Assembly (NCBI GenBank): GCA_035582835.1
Contig: JAYKAV010000678.1
Span: 524,767-588,766 of the forward strand
DNA from: Phoebastria nigripes
Lineage: Eukaryota; Chordata; Aves; Procellariiformes; Diomedeidae
DNA length: 64,000 bases
Direction of reading: 5' to 3'
Shown here: positions 45,836 to 57,617 of the stretch, piece after piece
Layout: each line of letters opens with the position of its first letter
Numbering within the stretch: the first letter of the stretch is position 1
The notes under the pieces: generated by a model
Seen by the model: only the letters and a program-made list of their open reading frames with translations
Database searches by the model: none
Told to the model about the DNA's origin: nothing
Position numbers and translations under genes: made by a program

Positions 45836-48800
45836 TTTGCTTCAAAATGCTAGGTAGGAATTCAGAAGACATGTGTCCGCATCTTCAGATGGCATCCAGA
45901 CTAGTTTGATTATGCCTTCTGTAACAACTGAAAAAAATGTGTTCATACAGCATGACAGAACATGCAGATTCTGGAACATCCTGTGCGCAGCAGCTGGACC
46001 CTTCACTCCGACTCCCTTGCTGCAGCTCCCTGCTCTCCAAAGTCTGGGGGTGACAGTAGTGTAGAGAAGCAATCTGCCAGACAGGCGGGCACTTTTCTTG
46101 GTATTATACACTGTTTCACCTTTATAAGGTAAACTTTTTCAGTTAACATTGGAGTTGTTTAGGATTTACTATCACTCATTTGAGAGCAAAATTAGTTCTC
46201 GTGTACGAAGATAGCATTTGCTTATCCCAATTACTTTAAAACTGGCTTTTCATCTTTGATTGTTAGTCAAATACCTTTTCTTTAATCAAAATGTGATATT
46301 GTTTTTTCCACACGTTCCTTAGGGCTAAACATTCCTACAGTTTATTTCTGCTTTCCCCTCTCTTTGCTTGGCCCTAAATGCACCAAAATGTCCCATCTCC
46401 CATCATTTGAAGGTTAGAGGTGACTGGTTTGTCTAGAGTTCACTTCAGTTATATTGACACACACATGCTGCAACTGGCGTACTTGGGCCTCCGGGCTCTG
46501 GCTCTGAAAGCTGTTTCCACATTGTAAGAGGAGGGGATGTAGGCTGTGACCCATCAGTAGGCTGTCTACACACTAAAATAATGGAGAATGTGATAAACTG
46601 TCACCAGAATATAGTCTCAGTTCCCTGACTCTTAATGGTAGAATAACACAATAGGGTCAGACTAAAAAGGTTTCCTTATGAAAATTTTATCAGCAACTTT
46701 GGTAAATTGCTGTGGGAAAGGTGCTTTGCTCTCAGGCAGACCTGGAACCTGTTTTTACAAGGTACAGCTCGCATGCATTGCCTCACTCCCGCAAGATATT
46801 AAGGGCACTCAAATTGAATTAACACCAAATCAGGCCGGTGCACTTAACAATACAAATGCACTTAAGGGATGCCTCAGAATGATTTGTGACTAAAGAAAGC
46901 AAAGAAGAAATCAGCCTTGAAGACCACAGGGGTGGTGTTGTGTGTCATATACAGGAAAAGCCATAAGTAGAACTTAGAATACCGGAAAACCATGAACTTC
47001 AAGGGCTCTCAGATACCTTAGACCCAGCCGTAAAGTAGATGGTCTCTTTTGTGGTATGTAGAAACAATTGATAAATAAATTACAGCCAATTTTCTTAGTG
47101 GCATGGTCTCCATTACCTCTGACAGCAGCGTAACTGCTTTGCTAAAATGGTAAGAGGTGAATAATGGTATATCAGGTAGCAGCAAAGGAAATTCTCTGAG
47201 TTGCCTGTTCTCTCCGTGAGAGAAATGACACAATGCAGAAGTGAATGAGACGTGATGTGGCAGCTGACAGGGAGCTCCATGTGGACTGCTGCTAAGGCCA
47301 AAGCAGCTGAACCATAATCCTAGTAAGAGTGTGGAAGCAGTTGGATTTTGTTTTTCTGTTGAATTGTCAGACTCATCCTTTTCAGTAAGCCACCTCTGTT
47401 TGCCATCATTTTTCATCAAGTTACTTAATTGTTTCTCTCTCTGAGCCTGCAGGCCATATTCTCTCACAAAGAGAAGTTTAGACCACAAAGTTTAGACCAC
47501 AACCAGGCATAAATCACGTAAAGAGTGCTAAGAGCATTCTGCACCTCAGGACTGCTCATTGGATTGAGCAGCAGGATAGGTCCACCATGGTGGAATAGGT
47601 CTATGTTGAAGGTAATAATTCCCTTCTGGTCAAAGACTAGTACTGGATTAAAAATACCATACATTCAAGCTATCTGTTACGTGGATAGTCTCTTCAGCAA
47701 GCATGATGTTGGAGGCACTATTAATTAAAGCAACATTAGTCTTCTTTCTTGACACTGCAAAATGGTGGAGTTGGGGTCTTAAGTGACTGGCACTTAGAGC
47801 AGAAAGGAAAGTGAAAGACTCCAGACATGTTTCTAAGTCCAGGATCTCTGTATCAAACTAAAATGGTGGTGGCTGTGGTGGGATTTCTGCCTATCAATGC
47901 TACAGTTGCTGCCTTTGCTGCTGTTACAAAAAATAGCCAACTCAACCAGATCTTCTGATTTGGTATACCTTGATTTGGAATTTCTTTGGCTTAGAAGGAG
48001 GCTTTATACCAACCGTTGAAACAAGACACTTGTAAAGTCATACTGGTGTTGTGGAAAAGCAGGATGAAGCTTGGTTTGGTGTTTATGGAGAACATGTCAG
48101 GAAGCCATGAAACAATGAGGGATTTCTATGAGCTGCACCATGACTGTTGAGCAACGTATGTATACTGCAGCATTTACTGTCAAATAAAACATGATGTAGG
48201 GCCATTTGTTTGAGCCTACAGTGGCAGGATGGCTCACAGGCTGTGGAGTGCACACCCACCTTCCAGCTGAGTGCCAAGAAGTAGGAAAGAAATATCCCAT
48301 ATACCTACAAACTCTGGTGAGGGTCCTAGCAGCCTGTTGGCAGAGGAAGACATAAAACCACTGCTATGAGCAGTAGGAGTTGGGGGGTGGCTCAGCAATG
48401 GAGAGAAGTCTCCCCACATACACCAGTACAGCCAGCCTGTGCTGCACTTCATCCCCATGGAAAAGGGCCAGCCCAGCATGGCAGGGAGTAGGCCAGGGAG
48501 CAGACATAGTCTGTTCCTTGTCTCCTTCCTGCATGGCCTGAAAACCAAGTCCCAGAGAGGAGCCAGCTGGAGACATTCAGAGCAGAATAGACCTTTTCTC
48601 CTTTCCTGCATCCCAGAGTAAAGCAGAGTAGCCAGGACACAGGCTGATGACCTCACGAGCCGAACTCTTGCCATGGGAGGGCAACTCTTGACAATTCCAA
48701 GAAAGAGACTTTCTCCTTCTCCAAATATTCATCCAGACCTTAGCCTGGCCAACTGAAGATTTTTCTATGATTCTGCTCATTTTAATGTGGAAGGAGAGTG

Positions 48801-50061
48801 GGTTAAAGGATTTTCTCTTTGTACTGTTGCTACCTGAGTAGCACCAAATGGAAAGCAAACTACTTCTGAGCAGACTGAACCAATGTCACCCAAAACACTC
48901 TCAACAGAGCAGAGCTTCTGTTGGAAGCAGAGGTTTCAGGTTAAAAAACATGTTTTCCAGGCAAACCTTCGTGCCCACAACAGCAGAGCTGGGGGAAGGG
49001 AAAGAGGTGTGCTGGGCAGCAGTTCAGCCTCCACACTATGCCTTTTGTCCTTCCACCCTTCTACCCTTCAACCTGGTAGGAATTCAACACAAATAACCAT
49101 GCTGTGGCTGCTGAACCAGATGACCCACTAGATGTCCTTCTTAACAAATATTTTTGTGAAATTAACAAAAGGACTGTGCAGCAGCTTCCCATTAACTCAG
49201 GCCCAGCTTCAGCTTGTACTGATGGTATGCTTATTAATACCTCCTCTTGGAATACTAATCAAACATTTTGGCTAAATTTTTGCTCAGACTCAAGAAATAT
49301 TCCTCTTAGCATCTAAAGCAAAAGGATTAATACCCAGGCTTTTATTCAAGTTTTTGTTCCTGGAGAGAATTCCTGAATTGCCTTATAAAATTGGGTTCTT
49401 GAACAATTTCTGGGGACAATCTAAGTTTTATAAATCGACAGACTGAAATGTGTTTGTACACATAATAAATATTTGCATGAGTCAAAATTAATCAGGCCTA
49501 CAGATCTTGATATAGAAAGACTGAGGCACAAAAAATAATAATTAAAACTTAATCTTTTCATACATGTCAGATTCTAATGATCTGCATTTGATTTGGTTTC
49601 TTTATTTTCATTGGAGGCACAATTTTATATCAAGTTTCTCTGTAAAAACAGTGAATGGATAGTTACTAAATGATTAATAACAATAAATGATTAATAGATG
49701 TTGTAATAAATAATCAATTGTTTTAAAATCCAGTCTGTCAATAGGTTGCTAACCATTATTACAAACCATGCATTACACCTCCTTTTGACATGCTTATAAC
49801 CTTCCATATCACTTGTTACTACAAGGCTTATACCTCTTTTTCACCTCTAGTAAAAATTTATTAACCCTTTATAAACTATCTAGGAATGAAATGATGTTGT
49901 AGAATGCAAAAGGAATACCTTGTGATCAGAAGTCCATCACAAAGACAGAATATCAGTCCCAATGAAATTGATCTTATGAAGACAGCAAATGATTTGAAGG
50001 CAGTTGAAGTAGATTTTCTATTGTGCAAGAAATAAATAACCATCCAGGAATCTCACACGTG
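45836..50061. other. Unique sequence, no supported gene
   Basis: No gene is recognised. It contains a perfect 14 bp tandem duplication (47475-47502) and several overlapping open frames at 47018-47488 (156 codons, minus) and 48083-48674 (up to 146 codons, minus) without domain signatures. Sequence from 49400 to 50000 is strongly AT-rich. Confidence 0.6.
47475..47502 (+). repeat. 14 bp perfect tandem duplication
   Basis: AGTTTAGACCACAA occurs at 47475-47488 and immediately again at 47489-47502 without change. Confidence 0.9.
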
Positions 50062-50738
50062 TAGCAGAATCCCACAATGGTTGAGGTTGGAAGGTGCCTC
50101 TAGAGGTCATCTTGTCCAACCACGCTGCCACCTAAAGCCAGTTGCCCAGGACCATGTCCAGATGGCTTTTGAGTATCCCCAAGGATGGAGAATCCAAAAC
50201 CTCTCTGGGCAACCTGTGCCTGTGCTTGGTCACCCTCACAGTGAAAAAGTGTTTCCTGATGTTCAGACAGAGCCTCCTGTGTTTCAGTTTGTGCTCATTG
50301 CCTCTGGTCCTGTCACTGGGCACCACTGGAAACAGCCTGGCTGCATCTTCTTTCTACCCTCCCTTCAAGTAGTTATACACAAGGATAAGATCGCCCTGAG
50401 CCTTCTCTTCTCCAGGCTGAATAGTCCCAGCTCTCTCAGCCTTTCCTCATAGGAGAGATACTCCAGTCCCTTATTCACCTTTGTGGCCATTTGCTGGACT
50501 CTCTCCAGTATGCCCATCCTCTCTTGTACTGGGGAGCCTAGAACTGGACACAGGACTCCAGGTATGGCCTCACCAGTGCTGAGTAGAGGGAAAGGATCAC
50601 CTCCCTCAACCAGTCCAGGCAGCAGTCCTCCTAGTGCAGCCCAGGATACCATTAGCCTTCTTTGCAGTAAAGGCATGTTGTTGTTTTATGTTCAACTTCT
50701 TGTCCACCAGGATCCCCAGGTCCTTTTCTGCAAAGCTG
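50062..50738 (-). mobile_element. CR1 LINE 3' fragment, minus strand
   Basis: About 677 bp of the CR1 ORF2 C-terminus and 3' end in reverse. Recognisable peptides on the minus strand include [19 protein letters not shown] (near 50460-50398) and HRLPREVLDSPSLGILK. The block GTTGCCCAGGACCATGTCCA (50139-50158) groups it with the 21.1 kb copy. The left end has degraded terminal octamers (AGCAGAATCCCACAATGG). The coding frame is broken between the segments 50676-50365 and 50326-50132. Confidence 0.92.
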
Positions 50739-51091
50739 AACAATACACAGGTTTATCAAACACCTGGCCCAAATTCCATATAATGTGACCTCTTCTTCAG
50801 TACATTTTAGATTAACTTGAATTAACAGTAGAAAAGCATCCACTGAATTCAGAAAGTTCAAAATTTGATCAAGGGAAAATGAATGAGAACTTCAAGGATC
50901 TACCCGCCCCCTCGGATCCGTCCCTTAACCAAGAGTTGCTTAACTTTATGTCTGAAGATATTTTCATTATTAAGTATTCAGCAGGCCATTAGAATATGAC
51001 AATAGAGCCCAGCAACTTTCTCCTCCAGAACCAATTTAAATAAACACAGCTAAGGAGGAGGATGTATGCCTTGCTCACCCTAACAGTTAGC

Positions 51092-51120
51092 AAAAGTTAA
51101 TAATACTAAAAGTTAATAAT
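51092..51120 (+). repeat. 13 bp direct repeat, period 16
   Basis: AAAAGTTAATAAT at 51092-51104 recurs exactly at 51108-51120. Confidence 0.75.
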
Positions 51121-51482
51121 TGCCAAACAAGGAGACAAAGTGTTGTTTCGTTTGGAGTCAGTCCGCTCACATATCCCCTGACACTTTAAATGAGTTTGTT
51201 GTATTTTATAAGCATTAAAGCTTCCCCCTCCATCAGTCAGCTAGTTCTCTTGGTTTAATTTTAATACATGCTGTAAAGTTATATCGCTTTAAATCATTGG
51301 CTTGTCTGAAGGTCCCCAGACGCTCAGTTCTGTCTCTCAGTCCCACTCACTTTTCTCCACACACCTCTTATGTCTTTTCTCAGCTGGTTCTAGCCCACAC
51401 AAACATATCAGAACAGGAGAGTTTGCTCCCCCACATATTCATACTAAACAGGAGAATATAGAATAGATTTCCTCTACTGTAT

Positions 51483-51531
51483 GTGTATATATATACACCT
51501 ATATATATTTTTATATATATGTGCATATGAC
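51483..51531. repeat. Imperfect (TA)n simple repeat
   Basis: Blocks of TATATA separated by CACC and TTTT form an AT-alternating stretch. Confidence 0.75.
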
Positions 51532-51689
51532 CTACGCACTTCAGTAATTGTAACTCCCTGACTTAGGACTTCCATTGGACCATGATGTAAGGTTTGCTTT
51601 TTTTTTTTAATTGCCTGCAAGTGCTCATTCTGGCCAAGAAATGGGGAATACAGCTTCTCCCCTATCCCTGACCACAAGGCTGGGCAAGA

Positions 51690-51753
51690 GTTTCCCATTA
51701 CATTTATCACATTATGTGTGGAGTTAGGTTTCCCATTACATCCATAATGTGAT
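51690..51753. repeat. Combined direct and inverted repeat
   Basis: GTTTCCCATTACAT is present at 51690-51703 and 51728-51741. Just after each copy, ATCACATTATG (51706-51716) and its exact reverse complement CATAATGTGAT (51743-51753) form an 11 bp inverted repeat. Confidence 0.75.
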
Positions 51754-52850
51754 CAGCAACTGGGTAAACTTGCACAGACTGCCACACTCTCGTAAAGCAC
51801 AGTAATATTAAAGTATAAATATCAGTGTCACTGGAAATTCTTGTGGTTGCAATGGTCTGNGTCAGGGGGTTCAACCATGGCGTTAGGCAGATCAGTCAAA
51901 ATCCTATTGTGACATGAGAAAAGACACATCCATCTTTCTGTCCCACACAGTTTCTGACAGCATGTCCTAATAGGGAGTGGTGGGTTACATTTAGTTACCT
52001 GGTTCTCTTGTCAAAAGGAGAGGGATGCCTAAATGTGATGTGTATACAAAACTGTGGGAAAGATTTGACTTCCATTCCATTTCAGACAAGAAAGCATTTG
52101 AAAATTTTTGTGTTTTCAGACTGGGGAGGAAAAAAAGAATAAAATAGCTATGGAAAAAACAGAGTTTCATTGACTAAGTCATTGCTAAAGCTGCATTTTT
52201 TTGTCATGGTTCCTGAGAGATTCAAGGAGTTCATGTTTTTCAGAAAATTATCCATGACTGATGACACTTTGGGACTTTTTACGTGTGGGTGGGTGGACGC
52301 AATGCTAACCAGCTGAATCCATTTCAGAGAAACCCTTTGCTGCTGTCAAGTTAAGTCCCAGACTGCAATGGAATATGACAAAGAGCAGGAACCCAGCAAC
52401 GCCATCACAATGACAAAGTGTCCTGGAACAGCGAACTCTCCCCGAGACTGCCTGGAGCAATGAGTTTTCTCCCTCCCATAAAGAAAACAAAAGGTCTTTT
52501 CTTCTTTCTCCTTTTTTCTTTGTCCCCCTCTCTCGTTCCCATATTTAGAACCATAGCTTGGTTCAAAGGTTAGTTCTGGCACGGTGACCAATTGGGTCTC
52601 CATATGGTATTTATTTATTTAATTCTTCGTCTAAAATGCTTTTGGCACAACATATTTGCATGAGTTAGATGGTGTTTGTAGAAAACCTGAACACTGGAGT
52701 TCATAGAAAAGGTCATTGGCTCATTCTTTCTCTTATTTTCGTTGAATTTTTCTCGCTGCTGTTTCTGCTGCTACTCGTTTTATTTCTTTATAGATATTGA
52801 TTTCTTTTCCACATTTGTTTTAGTTAGTTTGTTTGCTTGCTTTTTGTTGG

Positions 52851-52893
52851 ATTCTGTTGTTGTGGTGGTGGTGGTGGTGGTGGTGGTGGTTGG
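52851..52893 (+). repeat. (GTG)n trinucleotide microsatellite
   Basis: About eleven GTG units preceded by GTT units. The G-rich strand lies on plus. Confidence 0.88.
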
Positions 52894-55074
52894 GTTTTTT
52901 CCAGCTTGACCACTCATGAGTTATCTGTAAAAGCTTCAGACAGTCTTATTGAAATGGAGGAGTGTGGTCCTGTCTACAGACTTGTCACTTGGAGCTAGTG
53001 CCCATTCCTCAGCACAGAAGGCTTCCCTTCAGTCTCTCTGAAAGAGGAAATCTGATTCTGCTTGAGTTTGCTTATGAAGCACAGCATCATCAGAGGCTGC
53101 ACATCCCATTCACTGCCTTTAACACCCTATTTCCTACCTTTAGCGAACAACTGTGCCAAAACTGCTCTCATTTTACCTACTTGCAGTATTTGTGGAAAAC
53201 CTCACTTAACACATCCTCCAGTTCAACAGAGGGCTGTGGCAAAGCTCCAATTCAGAAAAAGCATTAGCTCCCTGTTTCCTCCCCAGGTGACTCAGACTAT
53301 GTTCAATTGTGTCAGAAGCCTCTTCTCATACCCATTTCTAAATAATGCCAAATGGCACTAAGGTTTGGTTGCTCTGTGGTTGTATCTTCTTGATCTTCAG
53401 CAGAGTTATGTGAAGAAATTATTTTTACTGGTCATCTTTTAGGTCGTCTTCAAATGTTAAGATTCAGATAAGGAAGTTATGTTTCATGTAGGCTACTTTG
53501 ACTCTTTATGTGTATAAATATACATATATGATATTACATATATCTTATACCATTTTATGTCATTGCTGGTTAATGTCAGATGACAATATCCTCCAGTTAT
53601 GCAAACTGTAAAATTTTCCTGAATCCAGCCTTGATGGAGCACCGCTGTCTTCAAATGCTTCAGATTTACCCCAAGACCTCAATCACACCAGGACAAGTTC
53701 CAAGATCAAGGCAAACCTCGATATGCTGAACAACAGAATTGGCTGTAACCCTTTTAAAATTTGATTTATTGCATCTTTATTTCCAGCTGGATTCCTCTGC
53801 AGTAATGAAAGGCTTGTTGAGATCAATATGGCCACCTTGACTGGCTGAAAGGAAAACTCTGTGGTGCTTCTTCCTAACCTGAGTGCTTTACACTGAAGAC
53901 ATTATCATCCATGGGCTTCTTGTATCTGGCCCTAACTGACAGCAATATCTTTCAATTTCTATATTATATAACATAGAGATAATCCACATCGGGAAGGAGA
54001 ACCCTGCTTTTGCTTTGTAGAGGATATTCCAGCTCACTGCCTGTGAAGCATCACCAGTGATACCAGAAGTCGCACAATGACATTGAGGGACCAGGGAAGG
54101 TGGATCTTTTGTTCTCAACCCATGCAGAAATATTCTGTGACTAAAGGGGAGACTTTCACAGGTTTTTGGCAATAGGCTCGTTACATCCATCCTTGAGCAA
54201 TATAGTACTTAACTAGCTACCTAACTTTACGCGGATGCCCAAATTGAAGTGCTACCTGGAATCAAATGGCATTTCTTAATAAGGACATCATGCGACATCT
54301 GATCTGAGTCAATTTAAAAGACAAAGCTCTTCTGGTTAATAAGCAGAGCTAATATCCAAGATGCAAACTATTGTGCCGTATCTGGTATAGCCTTCTAAAA
54401 CCCAAATTGCGATCATTTCCCAGCCTGGCTAAATTTTGCCTTATTTTCTGCTAATATAAAGAATGCTGTTTGTCATGGAGACTTCCAGAATGTAACAGTG
54501 GACAAAATGATTGACAAAATCACTAAATGTCTCTGAACTTGTTTTTCAAGAGTCATAAGTTGGATTGTGAGGGGATTACATGTACCTACCACCACAGGAT
54601 GTATCACTTGCAGAGAATTTCTCTTGTAGCTTGCTTAAGGAAAAAAAAATCCAATTAAATATCAATACATATTCATTCTTTATATTTCACTCTGGATTTC
54701 AACTTCCTGTGTTTTTTCACCAGTCAGTTTTGTCGTGCCATTAGAAAGGAACTGTAAGTATAAAAGCAGCAAATTAAAAAGCAACAACCCAGTGTACATT
54801 GTTTGGAAAAATTCCTCACTGTGACAGGTGACATAAAGTTTCCCTTTTGTATACATTATGTCTTAAATAAGACATACTTTGCAGTTTTACATTACAAATT
54901 ACTGCTGTGCTGTAATCAAACTAGAGATTGAAGCAGTTTGCCTATTCCAGTGAAATTAGTCCAGTACCTGGGTCATTTAACAAAAACAGAAACATTCAGA
55001 AAATGTAATTAAACCAGAACTCCACTCTGTGAACACCAAGTCTGCTCTTTACAGTAATGTCTACAAGACAGGCA

Positions 55075-55172
55075 TGTGAACACTCTTAATTACTTGCATA
55101 GTCCTATTGACTTCAGTAGGAAGAGTTGCAGGCACAGGTCTCTGCAGGACTGCCATTCATACACCTGCTCCT
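55075..55172. repeat. Possible ancient amniote interspersed-repeat fragment
   Basis: TTAATTACTTGCATAGTCCT, then ATTGACTTCAGTAGG and later CTGCAGGACTG follow the order of the remembered repeat (AATTACTTGC, CCCATTGACTTCAATGGG, TGCAGGAT). It is diverged, and no family name is assigned. Confidence 0.35.
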
Positions 55173-57567
55173 GGAGCAGGGTGATTATTAATGTTAGCAA
55201 CATCTGAGGATATTTGGCATGGTACAGCAGGCACATATCACATTGTGATATTTGAGCTAGAAACATAACCAGTCTCTCTTCCTTAACTTAAAGAACATTT
55301 TTTAAACTTANAGACTTAATTTTAATTGGTGTTTTAGCATCATTCCTGAGAGAGGTGCTGAATGGAAGAAGTGAAGATGCATTTTAGCTGGACAACCAAG
55401 TTCCTCTCAATGTTTTCAGGAGATGAGCAACTTTTAAACTTCAAGTTAACTGTGGCAGACAGAAAGCTTCAAGCAGAGTGACATTTAAATAGGTCTTAGA
55501 CAGCATCAGAGATCTGATGGTTTTAAGAGCCTGTGTCTAAAATGAAAACAATAAAATAAGTCAATTCAACATAGCAGTAAATGAAACTTTTTGCAATCCA
55601 TATTATTCCATCGCTTCCATTGGAAAAATAAACAATACTTAGTGTATAAAAACAGCTGTTGTTAAATTTACTGGTGTAACTCATCAGAGGAAAGAAAGAT
55701 CCTCTACCAGTATCATCTTCTTGTGTTAGAAAATTGAAAAAATACAATACTGTTATATACAAAAACATGAAGACCATATGAAATTCTATTTCCTTGTGAT
55801 AATGGTACAGATAATAATTTTTCAGTAGTCAAAATCACTAATGCATCCTCATTCTTTTATATTTACAAGTAATCAATGAGAAGTAGAATAACAACCAGAA
55901 GTTAAGGTTAATGAAATCAAATGAAGAATTTTGAAAAGTCAGACCTGTTATTGATATGCCTAAATATTGACTTTAGCCCCTATGAATAGATCAATAGGGT
56001 TTAATGTCAGAATGGACTCATCATAACAAAAAACAGACCTCCCTTAAGAAATGCCTGCTTCTGCCCAATGCATGCTCTTGAACTACAGTGCACTTTTTAG
56101 AACAGAAAAAAAAAAAGAAGAAATCTTGACTAAAATAATTCCCCCCAGGTATAAATCATGACCCCTGTTGTTTCAGTGACTATCACTTTGAAGATCTGTC
56201 TTCATTTTAGCCAGAATTTGTCTTACTTCAATTTCCCATCTCTTAATCTTGTTAGAAATTTGGCTAATAGAGAAAATGGTCCTACCGAGTAATCTGCATG
56301 CCACTCCACACTGCAGCTTGCCCTCAGGGCCCAGCATCACCTGGGGCCTCTCCCTGAACCCTCTCCATATCTCAGCTCCCTCTTGGACCATGGGACCAGT
56401 GGTGGGCAATATTGCAGCAGGCTCAGTGTCAGGCTTATGGGTGCTGAACACAGGACAACCTTCTTTGCTCATGATGACCACAAGCCGCTGTGGTTTTTTT
56501 CCGTGATAGAGTCCCTCAATTCTAAGACTACCTTTAATGAAAGGACCATGGACATGTATATTGCTTTCTTGCATCCCGGCTATACCAAATAACCAACATA
56601 GCTATTTGCTGTCCCCCCCATTCTTGTGGAATGAGCGGCCATTTATCAGCAACAGTTACGGTCATTGCTCAAGGAAATGTTCAACAGCATAAGGCTAGGT
56701 CAAACATCTGTGGCCTGAGAAAAGGAGGCATTTGTAATTGTCTTCTTGAGACCTGCCCTTTGTCCATTATCTGACTGCAATGTTGGTTTGGTACCATTCT
56801 AGGCTTTCAACCAAATGGCATGTTAATACAAAATAGAATGCATCAGAGATTTCTTAGCTTATTGGATCAACACGTTGCTTTTATCAAACAGCGTTTTAAA
56901 ATGTCACAAATACACCAGTTATTTCCCCAGACCTATTCCCTTAACCCATGCTGGCTGCTGTTAACAGAAATATCATCCTTTTATTTAGGGCCTATGCTGA
57001 TTTTCCATTATTTTATGTGGCACTGATGTCCAAAACAGCAGGCTGAGTAGTCCCTTTGTATTCTGGCCCAGTATTTGCTTTACTCTCTTGGAACAGTTTT
57101 GACTCATGTTAGGGAAAAAAGTCAATGTTAGTGCCTCAGAGAAGTTCTCAGCCATTTTGTTTAAAATTTGCTGGTACAAGTTCTTTCAATAGGTGATTAA
57201 ACAATTTGATTTTCAAAGGTGTTCTTTAACATCATCTTTCATTATCACTGGAACTGAGAAGTGTTTAGCATTACATGACAGAAGTAGGGGCTTTTATCAA
57301 GTCTGTAACAAAGATATTTATTGAATTGCTGTGACTTCTGCACTATAAATAGTAATTGTACCAACTAGCAATGGGTCATTGAAGACTTCTTTTGTTTCGC
57401 AGTAGACTTTTTCCACAGACATCTCTTTGTGAACTTTTTCTTCCCTCATCAATTTTCAGTTTTTCCTGCTTTTTAACTCATATTCACTGATGCTATTTTT
57501 TATTTTTCTAATAATTTTTATAACTTTAAAAAAAAGTTTATTTTCACCTCTATGCCTATCTTTTAAG

Positions 57568-57569
<2 letters not shown>

Positions 57570-57601
<32 letters not shown>

Positions 57602-57617
57602 AATAATAATAATAATT
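57570..57617 (+). repeat. (CAA)n(TAA)n compound microsatellite
   Basis: Ten CAA units pass directly into about five TAA units, an uninterrupted compound trinucleotide run. Confidence 0.92.

Larger units (their letters stand above)
50739..57569. other. Unique sequence, no supported gene
   Basis: No gene is recognised. It contains short duplications near 51092-51120 and 51690-51753, an AT-alternating stretch (51483-51531), a T-run (51597-51609), a (GTG)n run (52851-52893), a small palindrome at 55235-55251 and an ancient-repeat trace at 55075-55172. A 133-codon minus frame at 56173-56574 has protein-like composition but no recognised domain. Confidence 0.6.

Noticed and set aside
45392..45853. 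Lys/Arg/Glu-rich minus frames and Ser/Phe/Leu-rich plus frame
   Set aside because: They are translations of the polypyrimidine tract, where stop codons are rare by composition.
55235..55251. 17 bp palindrome ATATCACA-T-TGTGATAT
   Set aside because: Short AT-rich palindromes of this size are expected by chance, and it matches no well-defined site.
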